NCBI RefSeq assembly: GCF_037975245.1
Contig: NC_092582.1
Location: 22,776,577-22,840,576, forward strand
From: Apostichopus japonicus
Lineage: Eukaryota; Echinodermata; Holothuroidea; Aspidochirotida; Stichopodidae
DNA: 64,000 nt
Reading direction: 5' to 3'
Part shown: positions 51,004 through 62,289 of the stretch, one piece after another
Position numbering within the stretch: position 1 is the stretch's first letter
Layout: each line of letters begins with the position of its first letter
The notes under the pieces: model-generated
The model's input: the letters and a program-made list of their open reading frames with translations, nothing else
Told to the model about the DNA's origin: nothing
The model's database searches: none
Made by a program: the position numbers and the translations under genes

Positions 51004-52914
51004 AAGCATGATATGAGAGGACAGTATAGAGTGATATACAACATTAGAAAAAGGACCCAACTGGATGGAGAAATTGAAGATAGGCCCAACCATGCCATTT
51101 CCTGCTAAATTGTCATACATTGTAATACCATTTTTTCTTTGTATTGTTTGATTTTTATATCGACGGGAGAAACAACAATTACATATCAGTGTCCCAACTT
51201 TACCCACATCTTTTATTTGACTTTCCGATACTTACGGCGTGAAGCACATGTAATTCTTATACATTTGTTTGTAAAGAGAGAAAATATAGGGTTTCGTTTA
51301 TCTGCAAAATGAATTCTGGTTACGAGAAGCACAATTATTTTGGTACAAAGAAACTAGTTTGGATCACTGCAGAACCTATAATTCTAAAACCGTATAGGTT
51401 TGTTTCAAGGCTATCGTAAAATATAAGGGTAAAGTTGAAACCTATAAAACATGTTAAGGATGAAATGTTTACATGATTGATGTCAAAGGCCGACGAAATT
51501 GGAAACCAAGTGAAGTAAGATTTATCTCTTACGAACTGCAACACACCAAAAAAGAAAAAAAAATCAGGTAATCCTAGTACAATATGCTGGTTTACAGTTC
51601 AAATAATGGCTGCTTGGGGTGTATGGAATATTCTACTTTTGTCACGGTAGGAAGTTGTCTTTCCTGTTACTAGTAGTTCTCACCACTTTGACATCGTACG
51701 TAAATCAATAACTACAAACTTGCGTCTGAAATCTCAAATGGCAAAGAATTATTTGGGGTATGATACAACATACTTTAAACCAATAATCCCGGGCTTACAT
51801 AATTCATGTGATTTAAACCAACTGGGCCATAGTCAGCTCATTGGGTGTTAATTGGAGATCGCTGTATAGACATTTTGGCCGACGAGAGGAGAGGGAGGGA
51901 GGTGGTCAATTGATGGAAGAGCTACTTATCGGAAGCCAGAGCATCTTGAAAAGCATGTAATCCAATAATACACGTACCTCACTTTCATAATATATGTATG
52001 ATCCAAGACGTGCAGAGAGGTGAGTGGGAGGAGGGGGAGGGGGGTCCTCCACCTACATGCATCGTCACGGTCGGGGGGGGAGCGGGGATTCTTCATTCGG
52101 GGGAGTTATTTTTTCTTATATCGCATTAGAGGAAGATTTAGACTGTATGGAACAACACTTCTAGAGCCCTGTATTGCTTCACATTTTACTATACTAATTT
52201 TTTTGTGGTCTTGTCATTCCGTTGGTCCAAAATAAAATACTAGAACTGAGAGGCGAAAGTAATCATCAACAAGTGATGGGCCAGAAACTGGTGGGTTTTG
52301 GAGTATTCCCAGCAGAATTTATGCTTTGTAGTCCCATGGACCCCACCCTATATAAAGGCCCACCTATCGACGTGCGTGAAGGTCCCTGAATGTCATTGCG
52401 TACCCACCCCCCCCCCCACTTGTGAAAACTAAATCACTTAGCCTCTCCCTCCACGATATCACTGCGTACACTGCTAGATGACTCTAAAAACTGCATCATG
52501 CTTTGGCCGGAGAATGGATGGATGATCGATTTTCCGGTGATCATGTAAAGCCGATTCACATTGGATTAGCATGGGTGTTGACAATGGGTGTTTCCTGAGC
52601 CACTTCACGATGGTGGGATAGAGTTATCATGAACTTCTGAGAGCCCTGCCAGATCAGTAAAGTATTGTTGTTACTCCGTAATTGCGTTCGATGCGTTGTG
52701 TTACGAAGTTCGTCTGTATTTAACACTTTCTTCTCTCCATCCCTTGTCTACTAATCCCCTTACATCTATCTCTTTGTGTTCACCATGCTCATTAACCTGT
52801 CTGTATTCTGTTCGTGTTTTTGTCCCTTCTGTTACTTTTCCTTATCATTTAGCCTTTGAAGAAGATCATGCTAGGATCGAAACGTCAGGCCAACTAACTT
52901 TTACACAACACTTA
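51004..52914. other. Non-coding stretch
   Basis: No supported gene. Contains G-rich patches (52024-52085), a C-run (52408-52420) and, just before the LINE, a segment reading GAAGATCATGCTAGGATCGA followed by AACGTCAGG (52860-52888), which may be part of another element. Confidence 0.45.
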
Positions 52915-53565
52915 GAGGTAATAGGGTTTTAGGTATGATCAAGAGTAACTTCAGTTTTCTGAAAGAGGACATAGTAGTTAGGCTTTATAAGCAGTTGGTT
53001 AGGCCTCATCTGGAGTATGCTGTGCAGGCTTGGAACCCATATTTTGCTAAGGATAAGGAAGTACTCGAAAAGGTCCAGAGGAGGGCTACTAGGATGATTA
53101 CTTTCTTAAATAGTTTTCCTTTTATAGGCGGTTACAACTGTTGAATCTCACCACACTGGAGCTTAGGAGGTCACACGCGGTGACTGTGATTCAGGTTTTC
53201 ATGATTGTGTATGGTTTTGACAAATTATCCTTCACCGACTTTTTCATGTTTGCTAATAGAAGCTGTACCAGAGGTCATTGTCTTAAACTTCAAAAGTCAC
53301 CAAGTAGGATTAATATTCGGCATAACTTTTTTTTCTAATATGGTTGTGAATGAGTGCCGGGAGCGGTTTGCCTGAGAAAGTTGTACTTGCAAGTACTGTG
53401 AATGGGTTTAAGAATGCTTTGGAAAAGTACTTTAAGCATTGTAATCGGGTCTGAGTGTTTGTGTCTTCAGTTTTTTCTCTCTCTCTTATAGGGTCCTTGA
53501 TGGGGACTTGAGTGTCCCTCCTGATCTTTTTTTTCCTACTAAACTAAACTAAACTTACTGAAACG
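52915..53565 (+). pseudogene. 3' end of a CR1/L2-like LINE, reverse transcriptase C-terminus
   Basis: The translation from about 52922 gives VLGMIKSNFSFLKED, then LYKQLVRPHLEYAVQAWNPY, then VLEKVQRRATRMI, the classical thumb-side end of non-LTR reverse transcriptases. After a frameshift near 53120-53140 it resumes with LLNLTTLELRRS and ends with VVNEWNRLPEKVV, then FKNALEKYF, then a stop at about 53453. A short 3' UTR ends in an ACTAA-type tail (53540-53560), as in CR1/L2-like elements. The 5' part is missing (typical 5' truncation), and the frameshift makes it non-functional. Confidence 0.85.
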
Positions 53566-55790
53566 ACTGGTTGTAAAGACTATGTATCTGCCTGTGTTTT
53601 TCTTTCGCGAAACAGATTACAATCGTCACTTGACTAATTAGGTGCATTGCTTATCATATGCATACTATCGTTAGTCAAGATATATTTACGTGCGCAGCAT
53701 TCTTTCCATTGATACGCAGGTGGAGAAAACGTTTCATTTTAATCAAATGAATGCATATAATTTGTATCTGGTGGGATAAGATATAGGTTTGATGACCTAG
53801 CCTATTTTAAGGTTAGTTTAACTTATAACTTAGGCTTATCGTAGCGAAATGTCATACCCAATTCTCAGTTATACATCACAGGTAGGTACAATTCAACTGC
53901 TGAATAGCTAGGCCTATTTGTGCTAAGTAAGGTCTAGGCTAGGCCTGTAACTAAGTGTAACAGATTCAGACAGCCTATCCTAATAATATTGTCAGGCCTG
54001 TGCGAGGGTAAGTCAATCACCCTTACTCAAAATCAATCTTATCTCAAAACCTAGTGTTTCCTTGTCCAGTCATAGATTTACTGTTAGAGATACAGTAGGT
54101 TAGGTTAGGATCAAAGTTAATTTTGCCATTCCCATAGCCTTACTCACGAATGACACAATATGCTAACTAATAGTTAGTAACTACTAATAGTACAATAGGC
54201 GGCTAGGCCAATTTAATCCTTTAAAGTTAGGTTTCTAACATTGCTGCCAAACTTTGTCTATTAACCTTAGTATTAGACTGTTTGCTCAACAACACTGCTC
54301 AAATATGTTACACTTACATTTACAGTGAGAACGAACTAATGTTAGTCCTTAGGCCAACACTGGATGGCCTGTTAATTATCTAATTCTACTATAGTAATAG
54401 TATCCCTAATTTGGTGCATCCCACAAAATAGATTTGCAAAAATTCTGCCCCATCACCATAATTGGCAATACAATTACTTAATCACTGTCAACACGGGTAT
54501 ATACTGGTATATAGCCTCCTAAATGTTTATGTTAAAACCAGGGTTAAGTTCATCATTTTTATACACTAGTGTAACCAGGAGCTGTCCTTCTGTGGTAACC
54601 ATGCTACTACTAGTTTTCAGGAACTTGTTTGGGCTTCTTTGTTTGGGATCAAGGTTTTGCTAGGTTTAATAAGGATTTCAATCCCAACTTGACGTAAGTA
54701 CAATGTGTGTATGGAACTAGCAAATTATATCATTCAAAAACTCCTCGCGTTTGGTAATAACCTAGAGTATGTCTCTTAGAGAGGCTTGGTCAGCTTCAAA
54801 GATTCTTCATTCGAGTGTTCAGGGCTCTAGGAGTCCATTGGGACTCCTTTCTCATTCATGACTGTACTGTACAATGACCTAAAGTCAAAGGATTCAGTTA
54901 GTGTTCAAATTTTGTGTAGCATTTTTATTGGCTCTGAATTTTTGCTCTCATTGAATTCTGTAGTTCCTGTGTAGCAAACTGCTATACATCTTTACACTTG
55001 CATTGCAACTTGGCCATTTTGGATTGCATTTTGCGATGCTAAAATGGATAAATCGTTCCCTGAAGTTTGAAATAGCCTACAGTACTGTTAACATGGTAGG
55101 CTCAGACAGTATCATATGACTTTGCATATATGATTTGCAACTGTCAATTGCTTAAGTTTATTACACTATATGGTGGACTGCTAAATCTCTGATTTCTTCT
55201 CCCCTCAAGACATACACATCCCTAGAAAATATTTGTAGAAGTATTATTCACCAAATCCCATAGATTAATTAAGTACAGTTGGGTTATATCTAATTGGGGG
55301 GGGGGGGGGTTGCCTGCGAGAGGAGACCATCACATCTAACTTTATTTCGTTCCTCTCTTACCTGTCTCCTACTCCACATCTGCATTTTCCCATCAACCTA
55401 AACCACGCATTGGAATGTTTTAGCACTCCGCCCTCGCTCCTTGTGCACCGTCCACTTGCCTCTCCTTTGGAATCTACCATTCTCAGAAAGGAAACTACCC
55501 AAAATCCCTGTCTAGATTTGTTTCAACGTTTTTCCATCGTTATTTTGATTCCGGTCATATTTTTGTGTTTTCCGAACATCTGGATCCAAATAACTTTTGA
55601 AGGACATCACTTACAGTAAAAGAGTGGAATTTTTAACTTACGTCCATCGTGAACAGATGCAGTTAGTTCGTTAATGATGTCCTTTCGCTAATGGGTTTGT
55701 TAGTTTTTCCATAAATGACACATTTCTGTCATTCTCGGAACTTGGCCATTCTTTGTTGCATAATTGACTAATTATTGTTTTTTTCTGAAG
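53566..55790. other. Non-coding stretch upstream of the plus-strand gene
   Basis: No exon is supported. The region is rich in TAGGCCTA/CTAGGC words (53760-54250). It has a G-run (55298-55310) and a DIRS-terminus relic (55342-55374). Earlier exons of the gene at 55791 may be hidden here or lie further left. Confidence 0.45.
55342..55374 (-). repeat. Relic of the DIRS-like terminus
   Basis: TTATTTCGTTCCTCTCTTAC then CTGTCTCCTACTCC resembles the left ITR start (ACTTCGTTCCCCACTTACCT). Similarity fades to the right. Confidence 0.45.
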
Positions 55791-56075
55791 GGTCTAAAGA
55801 CATTTGCACCAGTCAAGAAAAGTACATTAGTGCTGAAGATAATAAAGAACATTGGACCAACCCTGTGACTCTGTGTCCAGTCAGTATGGCACTACTGGAC
55901 GACCCAGCCTTCATCATCGCCCACTTGAGGCATTCGTTCATCACGAGTGACGATACGGGAATGTGCGAGATGGCCCTGATGAACGAAGAAGTCGATTGGC
56001 CGAAGAGAAAGAAAGAGCTGGAAGTCAAGAAGCAACACCCTTGGAACCAGTATGAAGGATATGATAGCGAGCAAG
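55791..56075 (+). CDS. Internal exon A of an unidentified plus-strand gene
   Basis: A pyrimidine-rich acceptor (TTGTTTTTTTCTGAAG) precedes, and AAG then GTAGGT follows as donor. Both flanking introns are phase 1. The 94 complete codons are open and clearly protein-like: after SKDICTSQEKYISAEDN comes NPVTLCPVSMALLDDPAF, a hydrophobic stretch with His/Arg, then EVDWPKRKKELEVKKQHPW and an acidic end EGYDSEQ. Base composition is markedly less AT-rich than its surroundings, and CG dinucleotides are enriched. No domain or family was recognised; it is acidic-basic mixed and soluble-looking, without a membrane segment. It is likely one exon of a larger gene with 58241-58341 and 60601-60734. Confidence 0.7.
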
Positions 56076-56222
56076 GTAGGTGGTTTTCCTCTGACATTGG
56101 TCTTAGGCCAGTACATTGATCTGTGGGGCCAAGGTGTTACTATGGTAGGGACATAACTGAATTATACGGTGGCAAACTGATATCATGAAGAAGACAGCTT
56201 GGTATTTGAAACTGATTCTGTA

Positions 56223-56660
56223 CTAGCGTTGGTCCTTGATATCTTTGCAAAAGTCCTGCCAGTCCTTCTCCCAAGTTAAAAGACATCTTGCAGACTGAAG
56301 TCCTTGTATAAAGGTTATGTCACCAAGATTTATCAACATGAATTTAAGAAAAGCTCGTTTAGGAATACTGGCATCGCAAGAGTCCCCAGCAGCTTTTTTA
56401 ACGAATCTTACGAACTGTAGAATGAATGGAGTGTTTACTGTTTGAATGATAAAAAAATTGATAAATTTGTTCACATGTATCAGTGAATAGTTCTCTTCTG
56501 AATCTGGATAAAATTTAACACAAACGTACGGGTATATATGCCAATCTCCCCCTGCCCCCCACCACTCAACAGGTAGTGACTGAGATTTTAGGCTGTAAAG
56601 AAATTGAAGTTCTTCAGTATTAAACTTGATGGTGAAATTATACAAAGTCTTAATACCAGA
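56223..56660 (-). other. Long open frame of unknown nature, antisense in an intron
   Basis: About 145 codons are open on the minus strand after a TGA at about 56670. The stop is at 56223. Text such as YVCVKFYPDSEENYS and LLTWEKDWQDFCKDIKDQ looks coding-like, and the length is unusual for this AT-rich DNA. There is no in-frame ATG near the front and no family match. It may be a fragment of an old mobile-element protein or an exon of another gene. Confidence 0.3.
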
Positions 56661-57429
56661 TCAAACTCTACTGTACCTTAGCCTCACTTTGTTTTTAAGA
56701 TAGCCTTTTGTAGAACTGAAAACTTTACTTTGCATTAATGTACATTATGCTCTCAAAAGTTCACAAATACTAGCAAAAGTTGAAATATGTATGCAGGCAG
56801 GTGGTGTTGATATATTTCTTTTCCTGACGTTTGGCATGAAAATGACCATATTGTTACAATAGAATATTGGGTGAAATTCCTCCATGAATATTACAATTAT
56901 TTTAAGCCTTTTCATATATTTGTTTATATGTACAGTAGCTCATAGCATCTTGACCTGACCGGTAGTGAAAATGCCACGCTTATCTACATATATATTCTGT
57001 ATCTTTAAAGTGAATGTGTATAGTACAAAAGGATATTGGTTGCTCATAATATATACCAAAACTTTATAGGTACCAGGGTATGTAGACTTTACTGCAATAC
57101 TCTTGTACCTGGCTCCAAGTTTGGGTGATCTCTTGCCAGCAATTTGATACCATCTTCATTATTAAAACCAGGAATGTGGTAGATAGATTAACAATTATGC
57201 CCTTCTTGTCTGTTGAATTGTCCATGTGCTAGAACATACTGCTGTTCATTTTTGTACAATCTAAGGCATGCACACATATGCATGAGAAAGTGACAAGTGC
57301 ATGATTACCTGCAGTCAGCAGTGTGAGTACTGTATCTCCATTGAGGTCTTAACTGAAGATTTGATTAGACTTTCACCCCCGAAAATCAGTTCATAACGAG
57401 ATGGTATGCACAGTTTCTCCTTAATAGTG

Positions 57430-58075
57430 TCCCTTTAATATTGCCACTGATTAGAGTGTACCTGCGTGCACAGAGTCCCTTTAATATTGCCACTGAATAG
57501 AGAGTACCTTCGTGCACAGCATCCCTTTAATATTACCACAGGTTAGAGTGTACCTGCATGCACAGTGTCGCTTTAATATTGCCACTGATTAGAGTGTCCC
57601 TGTGTGCACAGCGTCCCTTTAATATTGCCACTGATTAGAGTGTACCTTCGTGCACACTGCACAGCGTCCCTTTAATATTGCCACTGATTAGAGTGTACCT
57701 TAGTGGGCAGTTTCCCTTTAATATTACCACAGGTTAGAGTGTACCTGCATGCACAGCAACCCTTTAATATTGCCACTGATTAGTGAGTACTTTCGTGCAC
57801 AGCGTCCCCTTAACATTGCCACTGATTAGAGTGTACCTGCATGCACATTGTCCCCTTAATATTACCACAGATTAGAGAGTACTTTAGTGCACAGCGTCCC
57901 CTTAATATTACCACTGATTAGAGTGTACCTGCATGCACAGTGTCCCTTTAATATTACCACAGGTTAGAGTGTACCTTCTTGCACAGTGACCCTTTAATAT
58001 TGCCACTGATTAGAGTGTACAGTACCTTCGTGGGCAGTTTTCCCTTTATTATTGCAACTGAATAGAGAGAGAGTA
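57430..58075. repeat. 46-bp minisatellite, about 14 units
   Basis: The unit is CCCTTTAATATTGCCACTGA followed by TTAGAGTGTACCTGC-TGCACAG and a variable trinucleotide. Two unit types alternate irregularly: one with GCCACTGATT and one with ACCACAGGTT. It lies in the intron between exons A and B. Confidence 0.95.
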
Positions 58076-58240
58076 CCTGTTGATACAACAGATGCCATTT
58101 CTGACACAGTGCATCCATCGTTCACTCTACTCTCACCGTGCTCCCGGTTCAAGTCCGCTGCACCCATCCTGCACTGAGGAAAATCACCGCCATCAATTTC
58201 CATGAGTTTGACCTGTCACACTCCATCATTTTCTCTGCAG

Positions 58241-58341
58241 CCGATATTTAATGACTTCTACTTTTACCCTGTGCAATTTCAAGATGAGAACCTGACCTAC
58301 ACACAGTTGCCATGTGTGATACGAGAAAACAAGAAGAAACA
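58241..58341 (+). CDS. Exon B of the unidentified plus-strand gene
   Basis: The acceptor ATTTTCTCTGCAG is followed by a phase-0 open frame PIFNDFYFYPVQFQDENLTY, then TQLPCVIRENKKK. It ends at a donor-like ACA then GTGAAT (intron phase 2). The phase fits exactly the entry phase of the exon at 60601: the split codon would be CA-T (His), joining ENKKK to H and FWWPSKD. If unspliced, the frame would stop one codon later at TGA (58343-58345). It does not fit directly to exon A (phase 1), so a further exon between 56076 and 58240 is expected or the A assignment is wrong. No family is recognised. Confidence 0.5.
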
Positions 58342-58364
58342 GTGAATCGAAAATCACTGCTCTT

Positions 58365-58410
58365 ATTTCCCCTCTCTCTCTCTCTCTCTCTTCTCTCTGT
58401 TTCTCTCATT
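58365..58410. repeat. CT microsatellite
   Basis: About 45 bp of CT repeats immediately before a TTTCAG, so it looks like a strong polypyrimidine tract (see the rejected exon at 58415). Confidence 0.85.
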
Positions 58411-59158
58411 TCAGTCCTTAAGTTCAGAGAAACATTTTCTTTTGGTATTTGAGCACACATCTGATGCATTAGATGATGAGTTTCCTGAAAAATGAGAGCG
58501 AAAGTTTTGTTTACATCTTCTTTGACAATTTTTTATGTGTTCTATTTCTTTTTGGCTCAATGATCTGGTGGATTCTAAAAGAGGAGAGCCCCAATCGAGG
58601 GGGGAATTTTTTATTTTTATTTTTTTTCTTAAATTCCCTCGCATTTGAAAATTCTTCTCTGGAAGAATGGATGATACACTCTTTACATGTAAGAAAAAGA
58701 AAAGACAAAAAAAAGAGAGAAAAAAATGAAAAGAAGATACTTTATAATGTGTACAGAGACAATAATTTATCCAGTTATTGCAATGCTGTCAAATGCTAGA
58801 TACAAAGTGGTCAAGTTGGATTTTCTAAGAAAATATAACCAAGTTCAGAGCCTGCCAAAACTGCTATACAATATTTGAGAACTAAATAATTCCCTGGAGT
58901 ACTGTAAGTTAGTCTACTGTGACAGTGCATACAATGAAGATGCTATTAATATTCATTTTTGGTACTGGAGGAGAAGAACAATGCTGATGGTGTGTAAAAT
59001 TTCCACCTAAAATTAATACCAAAATTGACTGCAAGGACATAATTTACCAACTTTCTTTCTGTGTTCAGTGATGTTGATATAGGTTTGAAAACTAAATATT
59101 ATATCATAAAGGCATCTGATCCCTATTGATATTGTTTTAACAAATATTTGTAACATAC

Positions 59159-60422
59159 TAGTGTTTGCATGGGTTATCCGGGTACCCGCAGACGCGATAC
59201 TACCCGGTTCCTAATTTATTACCCAAATCCTACGCAAAGTGTTATTTTTTTTAATTTTTTTTTTTTTTGCAAACCGACGGTTAGGCGGATTTCCCATTGA
59301 CTTAGTGTGTTGTTAGGCTATGATGTGGTCGAAGATAACAGCAATAACGAAAGTACCCGTCCGACGCGATACTACCTGGTTCCTAATTTATTACCTGAAT
59401 TCTACAAAGTGTGATTTTTTTTGGCAAACCGATAGTTAGGCAGATTTCCCATTGACTTAGTATGGTGTTAGGCTACCATGTGGTCGAATAACGAAAGTAT
59501 TCCATGGATATCTTATAACTGCGTCACAATTTCAGCTAATAAACAGATGGCTATGCTAGATTACCCCATTGACTCAGTGTGTTGTTAGGCTACCATGTGG
59601 TCGAAGATAACAGCAATAACGAAGGTATTCCATAGATATCTTATCACTGCGTCACAATTTCAGCGGTATAGGCTAGATTTCCCCCGTTGACTTAGTGTGG
59701 TGTTAGGCAACCATGTGGTCGAACGTAACAGTAATAAAGAAAGTATTCCATGGATATCTTATAACTGCGTCACAATTTCAGCGAATAAACAGATGGTTAG
59801 GCTTAGCTAGATTTCTCATTGACTTAGTGTGGTGTTAGGCTACCATGTGGAAGAAATAATTATTATTATTATTATTTCATATAAGGAAAGGCTGACAAGG
59901 AGTTTTACGAGATGTTTATGGATTATAGACGGATTAACTTAAAACTAATAATCGCAAGTGGCTTTTTACTAATCGTTTATTCAAAATGTGATCAAATTGC
60001 GAATCTCGCGGCTAATGCGAACCCTGGGCCTGCATAATAGATAGTAGTAGTAACAACTATTTAAGAGCTAAATTGGATATTTATATGGTCTGATAGAGGT
60101 GGAGAGCAAGCATAAGTAGCGGCAGCAGTGCGATGTTGGTAGTGATGTTAATTATATGAAGTTATTAACAAGTTAATGAAAGAAACAAAAGCAAATAGAA
60201 TTATTGAGGAAGGTTTTATACCTTATCTTTATACATGTACGTATTTGAACATGAAAACATTGTCAGTAGAGAATATAATTCATTTATTATAGCATCCAAT
60301 ATGTAATTTCTTGAAAATTGTGATACACGAGAGTAAACAACTTTTTTCCGGGTACCCAGATACCCGACAGGTAACGGCTCTCGGGTACCCGGTTCCCGAT
60401 TTTTGGACTCGTGTAAACACTA
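59159..60422. mobile_element. Non-autonomous hAT-type element with 8-bp target duplication
   Basis: TAACATAC occurs directly on both sides (59151-59158 and 60423-60430), an 8-bp target duplication as made by hAT transposases. The ends are inverted: TAGTGTTTGCATG at 59159 and, on the other strand from 60422, TAGTGTTTACACG. Sub-terminal CGGGTACCCG motifs lie near both ends (about 59178, 60346 and 60382). The 1264-bp interior has no transposase. It is filled mostly by five diverged tandem units (59282-59860) and ends with an ATT tract. It sits in the intron between exons B and D. Confidence 0.85.
59282..59860. repeat. Five-unit tandem array inside the hAT-type element
   Basis: The word GTTAGGCTACCATGTGGTCG or a close variant starts at 59312, 59467, 59584, 59702 and 59834, so unit length varies between 117 and 155 bp. 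Units carry ATTCCATGGATATCTTATAA and GCGTCACAATTTCAGC. The first unit also carries a repeat of the element's own GACGCGATACTACC segment. Confidence 0.85.
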
Positions 60423-60600
60423 TAACATACACATGTGGCAAGAAACAGATAATCCATTTCCAAATGAATTTGTACAAGATTTCAATGCTTTTAATAAGCA
60501 TGGGTGAATGTCTTGTATAGAACATTTAGAATTTAGCTTTATACTGTACCAATGTTAAGCAAAGGTGTGGCAATACGGAATCAGTACTTTACACTGTCAG

Positions 60601-60734
60601 TTTTTGGTGGCCATCGAAAGACAGGCATAGATTGGAAGTACCTGGTATTAATGAGGCATGGCTCGTTGTTAAACTGTTACCAGACGGCTCTAGGCAAGAT
60701 AGAAAGAAAGAGTTAACTAGTCATGTAGGAACAG
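60601..60734 (+). CDS. Exon D of the unidentified plus-strand gene
   Basis: After CACTGTCAG, one T completes a split codon, and 44 codons follow: FWWPSKDRHRLEVPGINEAW, then LVVKLLPDGS, then RQDRKKELTSHVGT, ending at an excellent donor ACAG then GTAAGT (phase 1). The composition (Trp-Trp-Pro, charged clusters, no repeats) and the consensus donor make it a convincing exon. The frame stays open upstream to at least 60530, so the acceptor could lie earlier, but phase 2 at 60601 matches exon B. The product is unidentified, and the gene continues to the right beyond any exon I could recognise. Confidence 0.65.
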
Positions 60735-61147
60735 GTAAGTGATTCATTCCTATGAATGTAAACCAAGCTGTGTGTTTTGGGGTTTCAAATTGATGGCTGT
60801 ATGCTTTAAAACAAACTGCCTAATATATAGAAGTTAGCTTTATAACTGTTATTACAAACAAAACCAATTATCAAGGCCTCTTGCAATACATTTTTTTTAC
60901 TAATACACATCTGTAGTCATGAATGCTCTGGAAAATGTAAAACACTTGATCAAGCATCTTTTTGCTGTACTTTCATTTAACCAGAAATACAATAAAGTCA
61001 TTTCTAAGTCAGATTGGCATAAATAGTTCATGAAAATCTGGCTCGAAGTAGATTAAGAAGAAAAATAAAAAAAGACAAGACGATAACACAAAAACATAAA
61101 GGATAAAATCGAAAGAATAAGTAGGAAACACTTTTTCAAGAGAACTG
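60735..61147. other. Non-coding stretch
   Basis: No exon or repeat of note is seen. It probably belongs to the next intron of the plus-strand gene. Confidence 0.45.
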
Positions 61148-61341
61148 TTACAACTGTATAGAATGCAAATTATACAATATTTTTTGGGGAAGGCTGACTG
61201 CATAATTGCATTCATGATTAGCGAGATGACAAGCACATGAGATGTTATCATTTTCATCTCGATGTGCGGGCTGAAGACGAAGCTCGCTGCCGTTGTCGTC
61301 CACGACGACGTGGAGGTCTGAAATGATGACATGACGAGGAG
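61148..61341 (-). CDS. Candidate exon of a minus-strand gene
   Basis: On the minus strand an acceptor TATTTCTTCAG precedes a CG-rich block. In one frame it reads SRHVIISDLHVVVDDNGSEL then RLQPAHRDENDN, a natural-looking sequence that continues to a TAA at 61150-61148. This frame needs a phase-1 upstream exon, whereas the exon at 63805-64000 ends in phase 2. In the phase-2 frame the text is Arg/Ser-rich (RPPRRRGRQRQR) and stops sooner. A second acceptor lies 24 nt further on. The block stands out from its AT-rich surroundings, but frame and boundaries are open. Confidence 0.3.
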
Positions 61342-61924
61342 CTGAAGAAATAATTCAAGAGGACAAACGTGACGTTATCTCGCCGTGAAATCTGGATGTC
61401 ATTGTTTGGTGGGTTTGATCTTAGCAAAGACATCATTTTTTCTTGCAGTTATGTTGTCAGGGCTTGTGAAGTAAACAGTGAAGTAAATATCAGTCCAAAA
61501 AAGAAAAAGGGGAAAAGAACTAAAAAAATTATTTGACAAGAATTTTTTGTCTACATTTTAACTTTTAGAACATTGACGAGTGAGAAAAAAAGAAGCACAA
61601 GACGATATTAGGATATTTATCAAATTGATAATTAAATTGATCCTTCTAAATTTTGTTCTTTGGGAAAAGAAAGAGCTGGGTAGGTACAGTAGTAAAGAGA
61701 ATGTACAGTTGTACACCATCACTAACACTATAATAACAAGAAATAAATAGAAACGGTAAATCTCACTGCAGAAAACAACAACAACATTAAGCAAGTTAGA
61801 TGATGCTTCCACACTGTGTAAAATAGTTATTACTATGTCAACTATTTTAATATGAGGACGTGCATCCTCTTGCCACCATGCCATCATTAATATACTCCTG
61901 CATATATATGCACTAATAAAATAA

Positions 61925-62255
61925 CAAGACAGAGTCAGTTTAACAATACCATCATCCAAAACAACAGAATCAATTTAACAATAACATCATCCATGCCACT
62001 TCATAGAACAATAGAGTCAGTTTAACAATAGCATCATCTATGCCACTGCATAAAACAATAAGAGTCAGTTTAACAATACTATCATTCGATCCCACTGCAT
62101 AGAACAATAGAATCAGTTTAACAATACCATCATCCATGCCACTGGATTTAACAACAGAATCAATTTAACTATAACATCATCCATCCACTGCATGAAACAA
62201 CAGAATCATTTTAACAATGTCATCATCCATCCCAGTGCATTGTACAACAAAGTCA
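61925..62255. repeat. Minisatellite of about 45-58 bp
   Basis: Repeated text AGAATCAGTTTAACAATACC then ATCATCCATGCCACTGCATA then GAACAAT occurs about seven times with substitutions and length changes. A further diverged unit appears to resume after the SINE (62615-62660). Confidence 0.85.
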
Positions 62256-62289
62256 ACAATACATACAATAAGATAATTCATCACTTAGG

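Noticed and set aside
52860-52932. Possible continuation of the LINE upstream into an EEDHARIETSG frame
   Set aside because: A stop separates it from the reverse transcriptase frame and the text does not fit the LINE; it looks like a different sequence at the 5' truncation point.
57430-58075. CRISPR-like array of regular repeats
   Set aside because: The whole 46-bp unit repeats with no variable spacer; no cas-like genes and clearly eukaryotic context.
58415-58495. Exon-like frame SLSSEKHFLLVFEHTSDALD... after a CT-rich tract and TTTCAG, ending in TGA
   Set aside because: Its open frame needs a phase-0 upstream exon, while exon B ends in phase 2 and fits the exon at 60601. The strong-looking acceptor is a CT microsatellite. 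It could still be an alternative last exon.
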